A DNA stretch of 15,155 bases, taken from contig JACRIF010000084.1 of the NCBI GenBank assembly GCA_016220125.1, positions 1 through 15,155 on the forward strand, read 5' to 3'. The translations under genes were made by a program, and so were the position numbers. This DNA comes from Candidatus Peregrinibacteria bacterium (GTDB lineage Bacteria > Patescibacteriota > Gracilibacteria > UM-FILTER-43-11). Shown in pieces: positions 6,890 through 13,623 of the stretch. Position 1 is the stretch's first letter. Each line of letters starts with the position of its first letter. Under the pieces are notes generated by a model. That model saw nothing but the letters and a program-made list of their open reading frames with translations, was not told the origin of the DNA and did no database searches.

Positions 6890-7483
6890 ATGGCCAAGCG
6901 CATAAAATCGAAGAAGGCTCGTGTGTCCGAAAAGCAGCAAGAGATGAATGGTCATATGGTCACTTCGGCCAATCAATGCGATTGGGAAAAGGTGGAGGCG
7001 TGGCTTGATGCGGGAGCGGATCCGAACACGCCAGGCGAAATCGGCCGCACCGCGCTCATGTTTGCCGCCATGAAGGACCAGTCTGACATCGCCGATGGGT
7101 TGCTCCACAAGGGGGCCCAAGTGAACAAGGGCGACCAGTTTGGCCGCACCGCCCTCATGTGGGCCGCCATTTTCGGAAGCGCGGAGGTGGCTGATCTTTT
7201 GTTGAGAGCTGGCGCGAAAGTGAACCAGGTCGACCAGGTCGGCCGCACCGCCCTCATGTGGGCTGCCAGAAATGGGCGCCTGAAGGTGTGTTCCCTCTTG
7301 ATCGACAAGGGGGCCACGTTGGACAAGCGCGACATGGGCAAAAAAACGGCCCTGATGGATGCGGCCGAGGAAGGTCACAAGGATGTGATTCGGCTGTTGC
7401 TGAAAAAAGGCGCGGATCGCAACCTCAAGGATTCTGAGGGGCGTGACGCGGCCTATCATCTGTCCCACGGGTGTGGCCTGTAG
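6890..7483 (+). CDS. ankyrin-repeat protein
   Basis: A 197-residue protein made almost wholly of ankyrin repeats after a basic, Lys-rich N-terminus (residues 1-18). Repeats run at about 20-51 (divergent), 52-84, 85-117, 118-150 and 151-183, with a short cap at 184-197. Each full repeat carries G-R-T-A-L-M-x-A-A or a close variant, and the period is 33 residues. In DNA, GGCCGCACCGCCCTCATG recurs at 7142 and 7241 and nearly so at 7043, exactly 99 bases apart, pointing to recent internal duplication. There is no signal peptide or membrane segment, so a cytosolic protein-binding role is likely; the partner is unknown. GAGGAAGG (6881-6888) is a plausible SD and supports the ATG at 6890. A 142-base gap separates it from umuC. 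Confidence 0.88.
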   Translation: MAKRIKSKKARVSEKQQEMNGHMVTSANQCDWEKVEAWLDAGADPNTPGEIGRTALMFAAMKDQSDIADGLLHKGAQVNKGDQFGRTALMWAAIFGSAEVADLLLRAGAKVNQVDQVGRTALMWAARNGRLKVCSLLIDKGATLDKRDMGKKTALMDAAEEGHKDVIRLLLKKGADRNLKDSEGRDAAYHLSHGCGL

Positions 7484-7536
7484 AAAGGGAATCGCGCGGT
7501 GAGCGGTTCCGCATTCCAACCGTTTGGCGACTGTTT

Positions 7537-7594
7537 CTGTCCGCAGGGACAGCGCCTGCAATAGGTTGCCCGACCTCCGTGTCGGGCCCAACCT
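7537..7594. repeat. two adjacent hairpins in the gap after the ankyrin gene
   Basis: The first hairpin is CTGTCC (7537-7542) with GGACAG (7547-7552) and a 4-base loop. The second pairs AGGTTG-CCCGAC (7563-7574) with GTCGGG-CC-CAACCT (7581-7594), a 12-bp stem with a 2-base bulge and a 6-base loop. Neither is followed by a T-run, so they do not look like standard terminators. They resemble paired REP-type palindromes. The 260-base gap 7484-7743 otherwise holds only the 11-bp tandem repeats and a -10 box. Confidence 0.5.
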
Positions 7595-7654
7595 TGAAAC
7601 TCCAATGGGCGCCCCCGAATAATCGATGAATGTGCCATCGCTGAATGACGAGGC

Positions 7655-7698
7655 ATCTATTTGTCATCCATTTGTAGTCAATCTGTAATCTACTTGGA
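7655..7698. repeat. four tandem 11-bp units (copy 1)
   Basis: Units start at 7655, 7666, 7677 and 7688: ATCTATTTGTC, ATCCATTTGTA, GTCAATCTGTA and ATCTACTTGGA. The consensus is about RTCYAYTTGKA. A second array with the same period and consensus lies at 13453-13496; the two share the 14-mer ATCCATTTGTAGTC. Here the array sits 12 bases upstream of the TATAAT of the DUF4112 gene, one unit per DNA helical turn. Confidence 0.6.
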
Positions 7699-7710
7699 AT
7701 ACGGGGGGTG

Positions 7711-7716
7711 TATAAT
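7711..7716 (+). promoter_or_regulatory. -10 box of the DUF4112 gene
   Basis: A perfect TATAAT at 7711-7716 lies 27 bases before the ATG at 7744. No good -35 hexamer is found 16-18 bases upstream; that space is occupied by the end of the 11-bp repeat array, which suggests an activator-dependent promoter. The box also rules out the in-frame GTG at 7708 as the start, because it would lie upstream of the message. Confidence 0.5.
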
Positions 7717-7743
7717 ACTTCCGTACCTACTAACAAAAATCCC

Positions 7744-8238
7744 ATGAAAGAATCCGCCCGGGAAATGCCCGAAAAAATGAAAGTCAAAATGACCCCCGAG
7801 GAGCTCAAGCGCATCGAGGCGGGCGTGAAGCGCGCCGAGAAGCTGGCCGACCTTTTGGACGACAAATACCTCGATCCGATCATCGGCCTCTTTTTCCCTG
7901 AGGGCGGCGATGCGGCCACGGCCTTGGCCGGGCTTTACATTCTATACGAGGCCAAGAAGGCCAACATGTCGACATGGGAGCTGACCAAAATGGTCGGCCG
8001 CACCAGTTTCGATTTTCTGCACGGCGCCATCCCGGTGGTTGGGGATGTGATGGATTTTGTCTACAAGAGCAACAAGAAGAACGCCGAGGCCCTGCGCAAG
8101 CATTTCGAGGAGATCAGCGCCGGCGCCGACATGACCAACGAGCTCGAGCAGGATCTGGTCGAGCGGGAACGTTCGAAGGAGCGAAAGGATCTCAAGGGGT
8201 TGAAAGGGAAGGTGGAAAAGCGGAAAAAGGCCGTCTAA
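7744..8238 (+). CDS. DUF4112 family membrane protein
   Basis: A 164-residue protein with the DUF4112 signature. Residues 30-44 carry the L-A-D-L-L-D-D-K-Y-L-D-P lead-in. A hydrophobic segment at 45-70 (I-I-G-L-F-F-P-E-G-G-D then A-L-A-G-L-Y-I-L-Y) is followed by a second at 88-107 with the conserved G-A-I-P-V-V-G-D-V-M-D-F and K-S-N-K-K-N. The C-terminal 55 residues are charged, Lys/Glu-rich and helical. The family is of unknown function, usually a small protein with two membrane-associated segments. The ATG at 7744 is preferred over the in-frame GTG at 7708 because a TATAAT lies between them. The gene is convergent with cobO. No SD is visible. Confidence 0.82.
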   Translation: MKESAREMPEKMKVKMTPEELKRIEAGVKRAEKLADLLDDKYLDPIIGLFFPEGGDAATALAGLYILYEAKKANMSTWELTKMVGRTSFDFLHGAIPVVGDVMDFVYKSNKKNAEALRKHFEEISAGADMTNELEQDLVERERSKERKDLKGLKGKVEKRKKAV

Positions 8239-8249
8239 CTTTAGTAATG

Positions 8250-8321
8250 AGCGAGAGTCGCAAGTCTCAAGTGTGGATTTTTTGAGTTTCCCTCGAGACT
8301 CTCGCTTGAGACTTGAGACTT
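8250..8321. repeat. interleaved inverted repeats between convergent genes; possible two-way terminator
   Basis: AGCGAGAGTC (8250-8259) is the complement of GACTCTCGCT (8297-8306), and AAGTCTCAAG (8262-8271) is the complement of CTTGAGACTT (8305-8314), which recurs as a tandem copy at 8312-8321. The order is A, B, A', B', so the two stems cannot nest; they would form alternative hairpins or a pseudoknot. A run of six Ts lies in the middle and TTTT follows at 8320-8323. The position between the ends of the DUF4112 and cobO genes suits a terminator, but the T-run placement is not classical. Confidence 0.5.
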
Positions 8322-8322
8322 T

Positions 8323-8847
8323 TCAATAATCAATCCCCTGAATCGCCTTTCTCGTTTTTTTGTAATGGTGTTTGACCTCCTTCACTTCCGACACCATGTC
8401 GGCCTTTTCAATGAGCCATGCGGGTGCATTGCGTCCCGTCAGCATTAAATGGGTCTCCACGGGGCAGTCCTCGACCAACTTTTTGACTTCGGTCTCTTTT
8501 ACCAGGCCCAGATTCATGGCATTGATGAGCTCGTCCGCGACAACGAGGAAATGGTTTTGGGTCAACAGTGTGCGCACTTTGGCCAACGCTTTTTCCGCCT
8601 CCTCGAAATCGCCTGGCAGGTTTTCGAACCGGAAGGTCTGCTTGGCTTCGTTGAACCGTTCCAATCCGAACCGGAAAACATTCATTTTCCCTTGCAGGAA
8701 ATCGAAAATAGTCTGTTCCCCATAATGGCTTCCACCCTTGTCGAAAAACACCACGGAAACCGTTTTGCCCCAGCCCAAGCCACGAAGCGCGGTTCCGATG
8801 GCCGATGTGGTCTTTCCCTTGCCATTTCCTGTGACGACTAAAATCAT
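8323..8847 (-). CDS. cobO: cob(I)yrinic acid a,c-diamide adenosyltransferase (CobO/BtuR)
   Basis: A 174-residue P-loop enzyme that moves the adenosyl group of ATP to cobalt of corrinoids, giving adenosylcobalamin. The CobA/CobO Walker A motif is at residues 7-14 (G-N-G-K-G-K-T-T) right after the first strand M-I-L-V-V-T. Further family marks are F-F-D-K-G (about 34-38), V-V-A-D-E-L-I-N-A (Walker B-like, about 106-114) and L-M-L-T-G-R-N-A-P (about 138-146). The product lacks the N-terminal tail of E. coli BtuR. The frame extends upstream to 8964, but the start at 8847 is chosen because the P-loop strand begins there and the extra segment would cross the promoter region. It diverges from nrdJ, whose product uses adenosylcobalamin, so the pairing is functional. 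The stop codon is TGA. Confidence 0.92.
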   Translation of the reverse strand: MILVVTGNGKGKTTSAIGTALRGLGWGKTVSVVFFDKGGSHYGEQTIFDFLQGKMNVFRFGLERFNEAKQTFRFENLPGDFEEAEKALAKVRTLLTQNHFLVVADELINAMNLGLVKETEVKKLVEDCPVETHLMLTGRNAPAWLIEKADMVSEVKEVKHHYKKTRKAIQGIDY

Positions 8848-8852
8848 GGAAA

Positions 8853-8868
8853 TCACTATATGTAGTAG
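8853..8868. promoter_or_regulatory. NrdR-box-like site 1
   Basis: The core CTATATGTAG (8856-8865) matches 9 of 10 positions of the NrdR core CWATATATWG. It lies just upstream of the cobO start, 33 bases from a second such site, the spacing (about three helical turns) seen for paired NrdR boxes. NrdR represses ribonucleotide reductase genes in many bacteria. The flanking bases fit the 16-base consensus only partly. Confidence 0.5.
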
Positions 8869-8885
8869 GTGCATCGCTAATACTG

Positions 8886-8901
8886 ATACAATATCTAGGG
8901 G
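8886..8901. promoter_or_regulatory. NrdR-box-like site 2
   Basis: The core CAATATCTAG (8889-8898) matches 9 of 10 positions of CWATATATWG. Together with site 1 it lies in the cobO-nrdJ gap, about 20 bases upstream of the first nrdJ -35 and over the region where a cobO promoter would be. Binding could therefore control both genes. Without a known nrdR gene in the window the assignment rests on sequence match and context. Confidence 0.5.
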
Positions 8902-8904
8902 GTC

Positions 8905-8924
8905 GTCAAGAATTATTTCTTGAC
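8905..8924. repeat. palindrome with back-to-back -35 hexamers
   Basis: GTCAAGAA (8905-8912) and TTCTTGAC (8917-8924) are perfect complements around TTAT. The palindrome contains a TTGAC on each strand: TTGACG reading towards cobO (8909-8904) and TTGACC reading towards nrdJ (8920-8925). The symmetry may simply reflect divergent promoters, or it may be an operator shared by both. A convincing -10 is found only on the nrdJ side. Confidence 0.45.
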
Positions 8925-8948
8925 CCCAAACAGGTCCTAAACTAGCAT
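8920..8948 (+). promoter_or_regulatory. nrdJ promoter candidate P1
   Basis: TTGACC (8920-8925) and TAGCAT (8943-8948) are separated by 17 bases. Transcription would start near 8955, giving a leader of about 170 bases to the ATG at 9123. It lies directly downstream of the two NrdR-like sites. Confidence 0.5.
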
Positions 8949-8985
8949 GGCAAATGCCAATCAAAATAAAGTTTTTTGGGAATAC

Positions 8986-9015
8986 TTGATTCCTCTGGCC
9001 GCCCTAATTTACAAT
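8986..9015 (+). promoter_or_regulatory. nrdJ promoter candidate P2
   Basis: TTGATT (8986-8991) and TACAAT (9010-9015) are separated by 18 bases. Transcription would start near 9022, about 100 bases before the ATG at 9123 and 11 before an alternative in-frame ATG at 9033. The -10 is closer to consensus than that of P1. Confidence 0.5.
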
Positions 9016-9122
9016 GCTTATTCTATACACGTATGCCGAGAAAGAGCATGGAGAAATGGGTGTCTTTTGATCAGCTCCCAAGACCGATTTTGCCCCCCAC
9101 CTTAATTTCTAAGTCCAACACA

Positions 9123-12100
9123 ATGCAAGACAAGGGTCTCAAAATCAGCCGTTTTTTTACGCAGAAAGACAAAAATGCGTTGGACGCGGTGGAATACGAA
9201 AAGCGCTCCTGCCGGATCACGCGAACCGATGGCTCCGTGGTGTTCGAGAAGAACGACTTCGAGGTGCCGAAGGACTGGACCCAAAACGCCAGCGACATCC
9301 TCATTTCCAAATATGTGCGCCGCGCGGGCGTTCCCCAATACGACAAAAACGGGAAGGTCATGAAGGACGCCGAGGGGAACACGATCCTTGGCTCCGAAAA
9401 CAGCGCCAAGCAGGTGGTGGGCCGCCTCAGTTCCACCTGGAGGTTCTGGGCCGAGAAATATGGCTATTTCGACAGCAAAGAGTCCGCCGACGCCTACGAG
9501 GATGAGATGAACCACATGCTCATGCGCCAGATGGTCGCCCCGAATTCCCCGCAATGGTTCAACACGGGCCTCAACCACGCCTACGGCATCAATGGTCCTT
9601 CCCAAGGGCACTTCTACGCCGATCCCGTCACCGGCGAAGTCCGCAAGTCCGAGGATTCCTACACGCATCCCCAACCGCACGCCTGCTTCATCCAGTCGGT
9701 CAAAGACGACATGGTGAACGAGGGTGGCATCATGGATCTGCTCATCCGCGAGGCGCGCTTATTTAAATACGGTTCCGGCACCGGCACCAACTTTTCCCAA
9801 CTCCGTGGCAAGGGAGAGCCTTTGTCCGGAGGCGGTCATTCCTCGGGCTTGATGTCCTTCCTCAAAATCGGCGACCGCGCCGCGGGCGCCATCAAATCGG
9901 GTGGCACCACGCGCCGCGCCGCCAAGATGGTCTGCCTCGACATCAACCATCCCGAAATCGAAGGGTTCATCGAATGGAAAGTGGAGGAGGAAAAGAAGGT
10001 CGCGGCCCTCATCGCCGCCGGATACGACAGCGATTTCAACGGCGAGGCGTATGCCACGGTGTCCGGCCAGAATTCCAACAACTCCGTGCGCCTCACCAAT
10101 GATTTCCTGCGTGCGGTCAAAAGCGACAGCAATTTCAACCTGATCCGCCGCCTCGACGGCAAAGTGTTCAAGACCATCAAGGCGCGCGACCTGTGGCAGA
10201 AGCTCGGCTTCGCCGCCTGGGCCTGCGCCGATCCCGGAGTCCAGTTCGATTCCACCATCAACGAATGGCATACCTGCCCCAAAGATGGCCGCATCAACGC
10301 GTCGAATCCCTGCAGCGAATACATGTTTCTCGACGACACCGCTTGCAACCTCGCGTCGCTCAACCTCATGAAATTCCTCGACACCGAGACGAACAAGTTC
10401 GATGTGAAGGCCATGAGGCATGCCATCCGCCTCTGGACCTTGACCCTTGAAGTCAGCGTCCTGATGGCCCAATACCCCAGCTACGAGATCGCCAAGCGCA
10501 GCTTCCAGTACCGCACGCTCGGTTTGGGCTACGCCAACTTGGGCACCGCCCTCATGTGTTTGGGGTTGCCTTACGACAGCGACGAGGCCCGCGCCATTTC
10601 CGGCGCGATCAGCGCCATCATGACGGGTGCCTCCTACGAGGCGTCGGCCGAGATGGCCAAGCATTTGGGCGCCTTTGAGCGCTTCGAGGCCAACCGCGAG
10701 AGCATGCTCCGCGTCATGGCCAACCATCGCCGTGCCGCCTACGATTTGAAAGACTACGAGAATCTCGAGGTGCATCCCGTCGGCATCAACCAGTCGGTCT
10801 GCCCCGATTATTTGCTCAAGGCCGCGCACACCGCATGGGACGCCGCGGTTGAGAAGGGTCAGAAATACGGCTACCGCAACGCCCAGGTCAGTGTGATCGC
10901 GCCCACGGGAACCATTGGTCTCCTCATGGATTGCGACACCACCGGCGTGGAGCCCGATTTTGCCGTCGTCAAATTCAAGAAGCTGGCGGGTGGCGGTTAT
11001 ATGAAAATCGTGAACCAGTCGGTCCAAATGGCGCTCAAGAACCTTGGGTATTCCAAGGAACAGGGCAAAGAGATCCTCGAATACATCATCGGCCATGGTT
11101 CGCTCGTGGAGGCACCCTGGATCAACTGGAAGACGCTCAAAAAGAAGGGGCTCACCGAGGCCGATCTGATCAAGGTCGAGAAGGCCTTGGGCACCGCGTT
11201 CGACATCAACATGGCCTTCAGCAAGTTCAACTTGGGCGAAGAGGCTTTGGAAGAGCGCCTGAGCGTCACCCCCGAAACCTACAACGCCCCCGGTTTCAAT
11301 TTGCTCAAATACCTCGGCTTCACAGCCAAAGAGATCGATGAGGCCAACGAATATGTGTGCGGTGCCATGACCATCGAGGGGGCTCCCCACATCAAGGCCG
11401 AGCACCTGCCCGTGTTCGATTGCGCCAACCGTTGCGACGCCAAGGGCAAGCGTTTCATCCATTACCTGGGCCACCTCAAGATGATGGCCGCCGTCCAGCC
11501 GTTCATCTCCGGCGCCATTTCCAAAACGATCAACATGCCCAACGAGGTCAAGGTCGAGGATGTGCTCGATGCGTACGAGCAGAGCTGGGCTTTGGGCATC
11601 AAGGCCAATGCCATTTACCGCGACGGATGCAAACTTTCCCAGCCCCTCAACGCTTCGAACAAGAAGGCCGATAAAAAGGAAGAGGTACGAATCGAGATCC
11701 GCGAGGTCGAGATCACCAAGCGCGCCTTGCGCCACAAGCTCAATGCCGAGCGCCAGTCCATCACGCACAAGTTCGCGGTGGCCGGCCACGAGGGGTACTT
11801 CACCGTCGGCCTGTACGACGATGGCACTCCCGGCGAATTGTTCATCAAGATGAACAAAGAGGGCTCCACCCTTTCCGGAATCATGGATGCGCTCGCGCTC
11901 TCCATTTCGCTCAATCTGCAATACGGGGTTCCGCTCGAGGTGTTGATCGCCAAATTCACCCACACCCGCTTCGAGCCCGCCGGTATGACGAGCAACCGCG
12001 AGATTCCCATGGTCAAATCCATCATGGATTACCTGGGCCGCTGGCTCGGCCTCAAGTTCCTCGACAAGGAAACCGCCAAGAAATACCACAACGCCCAATT

Positions 12101-12425
12101 GGTCGACAAAGCCTACTCCGAGGGAACCATGGGCACCACGGGCGCCCTGGCGAGCATGCGCCGAGTGGTCACCATTTCCGAACCCGAAATCAAAGCCCAG
12201 GAGCCCGATGTGGAGCAAAAGTTGATCGATGTGCTAGAGAAGAACAAGGCGCCCGAGCGCAAGCTGACCGCCAAGGTGGGGGCCGCGGCCACCACGGTCC
12301 ACGGCACACCCCAGGCATTCCAGAACGACGACGCGCCCATGTGCAGCAACTGCGGCGCCGGCATGATCCGCAGCGGAACGTGCTACAAGTGCATGGATTG
12401 CGGGGAGACCAGCGGATGTTCGTAA
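9123..12425 (+). CDS. nrdJ: adenosylcobalamin-dependent (class II) ribonucleotide reductase
   Basis: A 1100-residue enzyme that reduces ribonucleotides to deoxyribonucleotides with a radical made from adenosylcobalamin, independent of oxygen. Family marks: P-N-S-P-Q-W-F-N-T-G (about 139-148); H-A-C-F-I with the first redox Cys; G-S-G-T-G-T-N-F-S; the radical-site loop N395-P-C397-S-E399 followed by A-C-N-L-A-S; and A593-P-T-G-T-I-G. A TSCPD domain covers about 878-956, and a zinc-ribbon-like C-terminus (Cys pairs from residue 1074, C-x2-C and C-x2-C) supplies the redox tail. There is no ATP-cone at the N-terminus and no intein. The ATG at 9123 is chosen because homologues begin near G-L-K-I-S-R-F-F-T; in-frame ATGs at 9033 and 9048 would add 25-30 residues. 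No SD. Divergent cobO supplies its cofactor. Confidence 0.95.
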   Translation: MQDKGLKISRFFTQKDKNALDAVEYEKRSCRITRTDGSVVFEKNDFEVPKDWTQNASDILISKYVRRAGVPQYDKNGKVMKDAEGNTILGSENSAKQVVGRLSSTWRFWAEKYGYFDSKESADAYEDEMNHMLMRQMVAPNSPQWFNTGLNHAYGINGPSQGHFYADPVTGEVRKSEDSYTHPQPHACFIQSVKDDMVNEGGIMDLLIREARLFKYGSGTGTNFSQLRGKGEPLSGGGHSSGLMSFLKIGDRAAGAIKSGGTTRRAAKMVCLDINHPEIEGFIEWKVEEEKKVAALIAAGYDSDFNGEAYATVSGQNSNNSVRLTNDFLRAVKSDSNFNLIRRLDGKVFKTIKARDLWQKLGFAAWACADPGVQFDSTINEWHTCPKDGRINASNPCSEYMFLDDTACNLASLNLMKFLDTETNKFDVKAMRHAIRLWTLTLEVSVLMAQYPSYEIAKRSFQYRTLGLGYANLGTALMCLGLPYDSDEARAISGAISAIMTGASYEASAEMAKHLGAFERFEANRESMLRVMANHRRAAYDLKDYENLEVHPVGINQSVCPDYLLKAAHTAWDAAVEKGQKYGYRNAQVSVIAPTGTIGLLMDCDTTGVEPDFAVVKFKKLAGGGYMKIVNQSVQMALKNLGYSKEQGKEILEYIIGHGSLVEAPWINWKTLKKKGLTEADLIKVEKALGTAFDINMAFSKFNLGEEALEERLSVTPETYNAPGFNLLKYLGFTAKEIDEANEYVCGAMTIEGAPHIKAEHLPVFDCANRCDAKGKRFIHYLGHLKMMAAVQPFISGAISKTINMPNEVKVEDVLDAYEQSWALGIKANAIYRDGCKLSQPLNASNKKADKKEEVRIEIREVEITKRALRHKLNAERQSITHKFAVAGHEGYFTVGLYDDGTPGELFIKMNKEGSTLSGIMDALALSISLNLQYGVPLEVLIAKFTHTRFEPAGMTSNREIPMVKSIMDYLGRWLGLKFLDKETAKKYHNAQLVDKAYSEGTMGTTGALASMRRVVTISEPEIKAQEPDVEQKLIDVLEKNKAPERKLTAKVGAAATTVHGTPQAFQNDDAPMCSNCGAGMIRSGTCYKCMDCGETSGCS

Positions 12426-12476
12426 GCCAACAATTCAAAAAACAAAAATTTTGTATTTAATCCATAATTTTGAAAA

Positions 12477-13427
12477 ATGAAAGTTTTTTTGCATCCGACC
12501 ATCCGTGATTTTCAGAATCTCCCCCTCCACACTCTTCAGGAGGAAAAAGGTAATTTTTTATCTTTGAAACAGGTCCACAGAATCTATATTCCTGGGAAAA
12601 CCCCCAGCGAAATATTGGATGAAGTGATAGAGGGGGGGCACTATGTTGAGGGGGTAGATTGGTTCAGGTTATCGCCAGTCCAAACTCAAAAATTCATTGA
12701 GATTTCAGCCTTTGAATCACGAAAGAGTGGCTTCCCCCATAATACCCTTGCAGAATTATTCTCTCCAACGAACCCCGCCGGAGAATGTGTGGTTTCAATT
12801 CGACTGGCCATGTTCTTGATTGCGACCAATCCGGGGCCAGCGGGTCGAAATTTTTACATCTCTGCCCTAATTGAACAGAGCATCTCAAGGCCAAGCCAAA
12901 CCCCCTACGATCCAATGCGGGTTCGGGTTATCCTCCACAAGAAATATCAAGAGACGAAATCCATCTTTCACCAATGTCTAACCGAAAGAAAATGGTTGCC
13001 GGATTTTTTTCCTACTGTCGATCAACGGATTTTCGAAAACATCTTTAGCACAGAGGAGCCATTCAGTCTGCCGAAGTTTCGAGGGGTTCCTGAGGGGGCC
13101 AATCATGAGGACTATTACGGGATTGATGACCTGAAGCCCATAACTAAGGCTTTCGAGGCATCAACAGACTGCCTATTGTCTAGCATCGCTACGGAAGATG
13201 TTTGGGAACAATTACCCAAAATTGTGAATGGTGTCCTTTTGGAGTCGACCAAAAATGGAATTTACCCCTGCGAGACCCCCCTTGAGGAAAAGCCTGTCGA
13301 CCAAGTGGCTGATGAGCTCCTGGGGGCAGGAAAGAGGAGAGAGCTTCAAGCGTTGGCGAGGGGCACTAGCGTCTTACGTTTACGGCAACTGCGGCGTCTG
13401 AACGATTCACAATTACACCTTCTGTAA
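12477..13427 (+). CDS. putative phage-antirepressor-like protein, probably acquired
   Basis: A 316-residue protein with no firm family. Residues 26-66 (F-L-S-L-K-Q-V-H, then Y-V-E-G-V-D-W-F) and 105-134 (V-V-S-I-R-L-A-M-F-L-I-A-T, then G-R-N-F-Y-I-S-A-L-I) recall the layout of AntA/AntB-type antirepressor domains, where an arm like E-G-x-D-F precedes a helix that ends in R-x-Y-F. The match is by eye and weak. The C-terminal half (190-316) is mixed, ending in a basic Arg/Leu-rich helix (V-L-R-L-R-Q-L-R-R-L). Base use differs from the neighbours: a hand count gives about 39% GC over 12481-12600 against about 67% at 10561-10620 in nrdJ. The upstream gap 12426-12476 is strongly AT-rich. Foreign origin, perhaps from a phage remnant, is inferred. 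No SD and no clear promoter. Confidence 0.6.
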   Translation: MKVFLHPTIRDFQNLPLHTLQEEKGNFLSLKQVHRIYIPGKTPSEILDEVIEGGHYVEGVDWFRLSPVQTQKFIEISAFESRKSGFPHNTLAELFSPTNPAGECVVSIRLAMFLIATNPGPAGRNFYISALIEQSISRPSQTPYDPMRVRVILHKKYQETKSIFHQCLTERKWLPDFFPTVDQRIFENIFSTEEPFSLPKFRGVPEGANHEDYYGIDDLKPITKAFEASTDCLLSSIATEDVWEQLPKIVNGVLLESTKNGIYPCETPLEEKPVDQVADELLGAGKRRELQALARGTSVLRLRQLRRLNDSQLHLL

Positions 13428-13452
13428 ATGCGAGACTACGGACTGCTCATAA

Positions 13453-13496
13453 ATCCATTTGTAGTCTAGTTGGTATCCATTTGGAATCGATCTGAA
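13453..13496. repeat. four tandem 11-bp units (copy 2)
   Basis: Units start at 13453, 13464, 13475 and 13486: ATCCATTTGTA, GTCTAGTTGGT, ATCCATTTGGA and ATCGATCTGAA. Period and consensus equal those of the array at 7655-7698. The array lies 25 bases after the stop of the antirepressor-like gene and runs directly into a terminator hairpin. Confidence 0.6.
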
Positions 13497-13531
13497 AAAA
13501 TCCCGTTGGCCGAAAGGCAAGCGGGATTTTT
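13495..13531 (+). terminator. Rho-independent terminator after the 12477 gene
   Basis: A stem of AAAAATCCCGTTGGCC against GGCAAGCGGGATTTTT, with one G-T pair and one mismatch, closed by a GAAA tetraloop and followed by a T-run. The A-run on the left makes it able to work on the minus strand as well. It ends the transcript of the antirepressor-like gene and insulates the UPF0489 gene. Confidence 0.8.
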
Positions 13532-13550
13532 GAATCATGCGCTATAATCG

Positions 13551-13596
13551 GCCCATACGCCTCCGCTCCGATGGCCATCGGAGCTACGGCGCATAG
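13551..13596. repeat. REP-like palindrome
   Basis: The centre GCTCCGATGGCCATCGGAGC (13565-13584) is a perfect 20-bp palindrome. Outer arms CGCC (13558-13561) and GGCG (13588-13591) extend it after a short asymmetric interruption. Size, GC content and intergenic position match REP elements moved by RAYT transposases; no such transposase is in the window. A TATAAT at 13543-13548 just before it could be the -10 of the UPF0489 gene, which would place this hairpin in the leader. Confidence 0.6.
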
Positions 13597-13623
13597 TCCA
13601 ATTTTAAAAAACTGAAGGTGCCC

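Noticed and set aside
6831..6905. A 24-codon upstream frame overlapping the ankyrin start
   Set aside because: No SD of its own, Arg-rich chance composition, and it ends inside the ankyrin gene in another frame.
7655..7698. CRISPR-like array
   Set aside because: Units are 11 bp with no spacers between them and no cas genes nearby.
8848..9122. Possible cobalamin riboswitch before cobO or nrdJ
   Set aside because: No B12-box-like sequence or suitable multi-stem fold is evident; the region is explained better by promoters and NrdR-like sites.
9759..12218. An 819-codon open frame on the minus strand opposite nrdJ
   Set aside because: It is antisense to a certain gene and follows from its GC-rich third positions; the predicted protein is rich in His, Gly, Val and Leu with no family features and no start signals.
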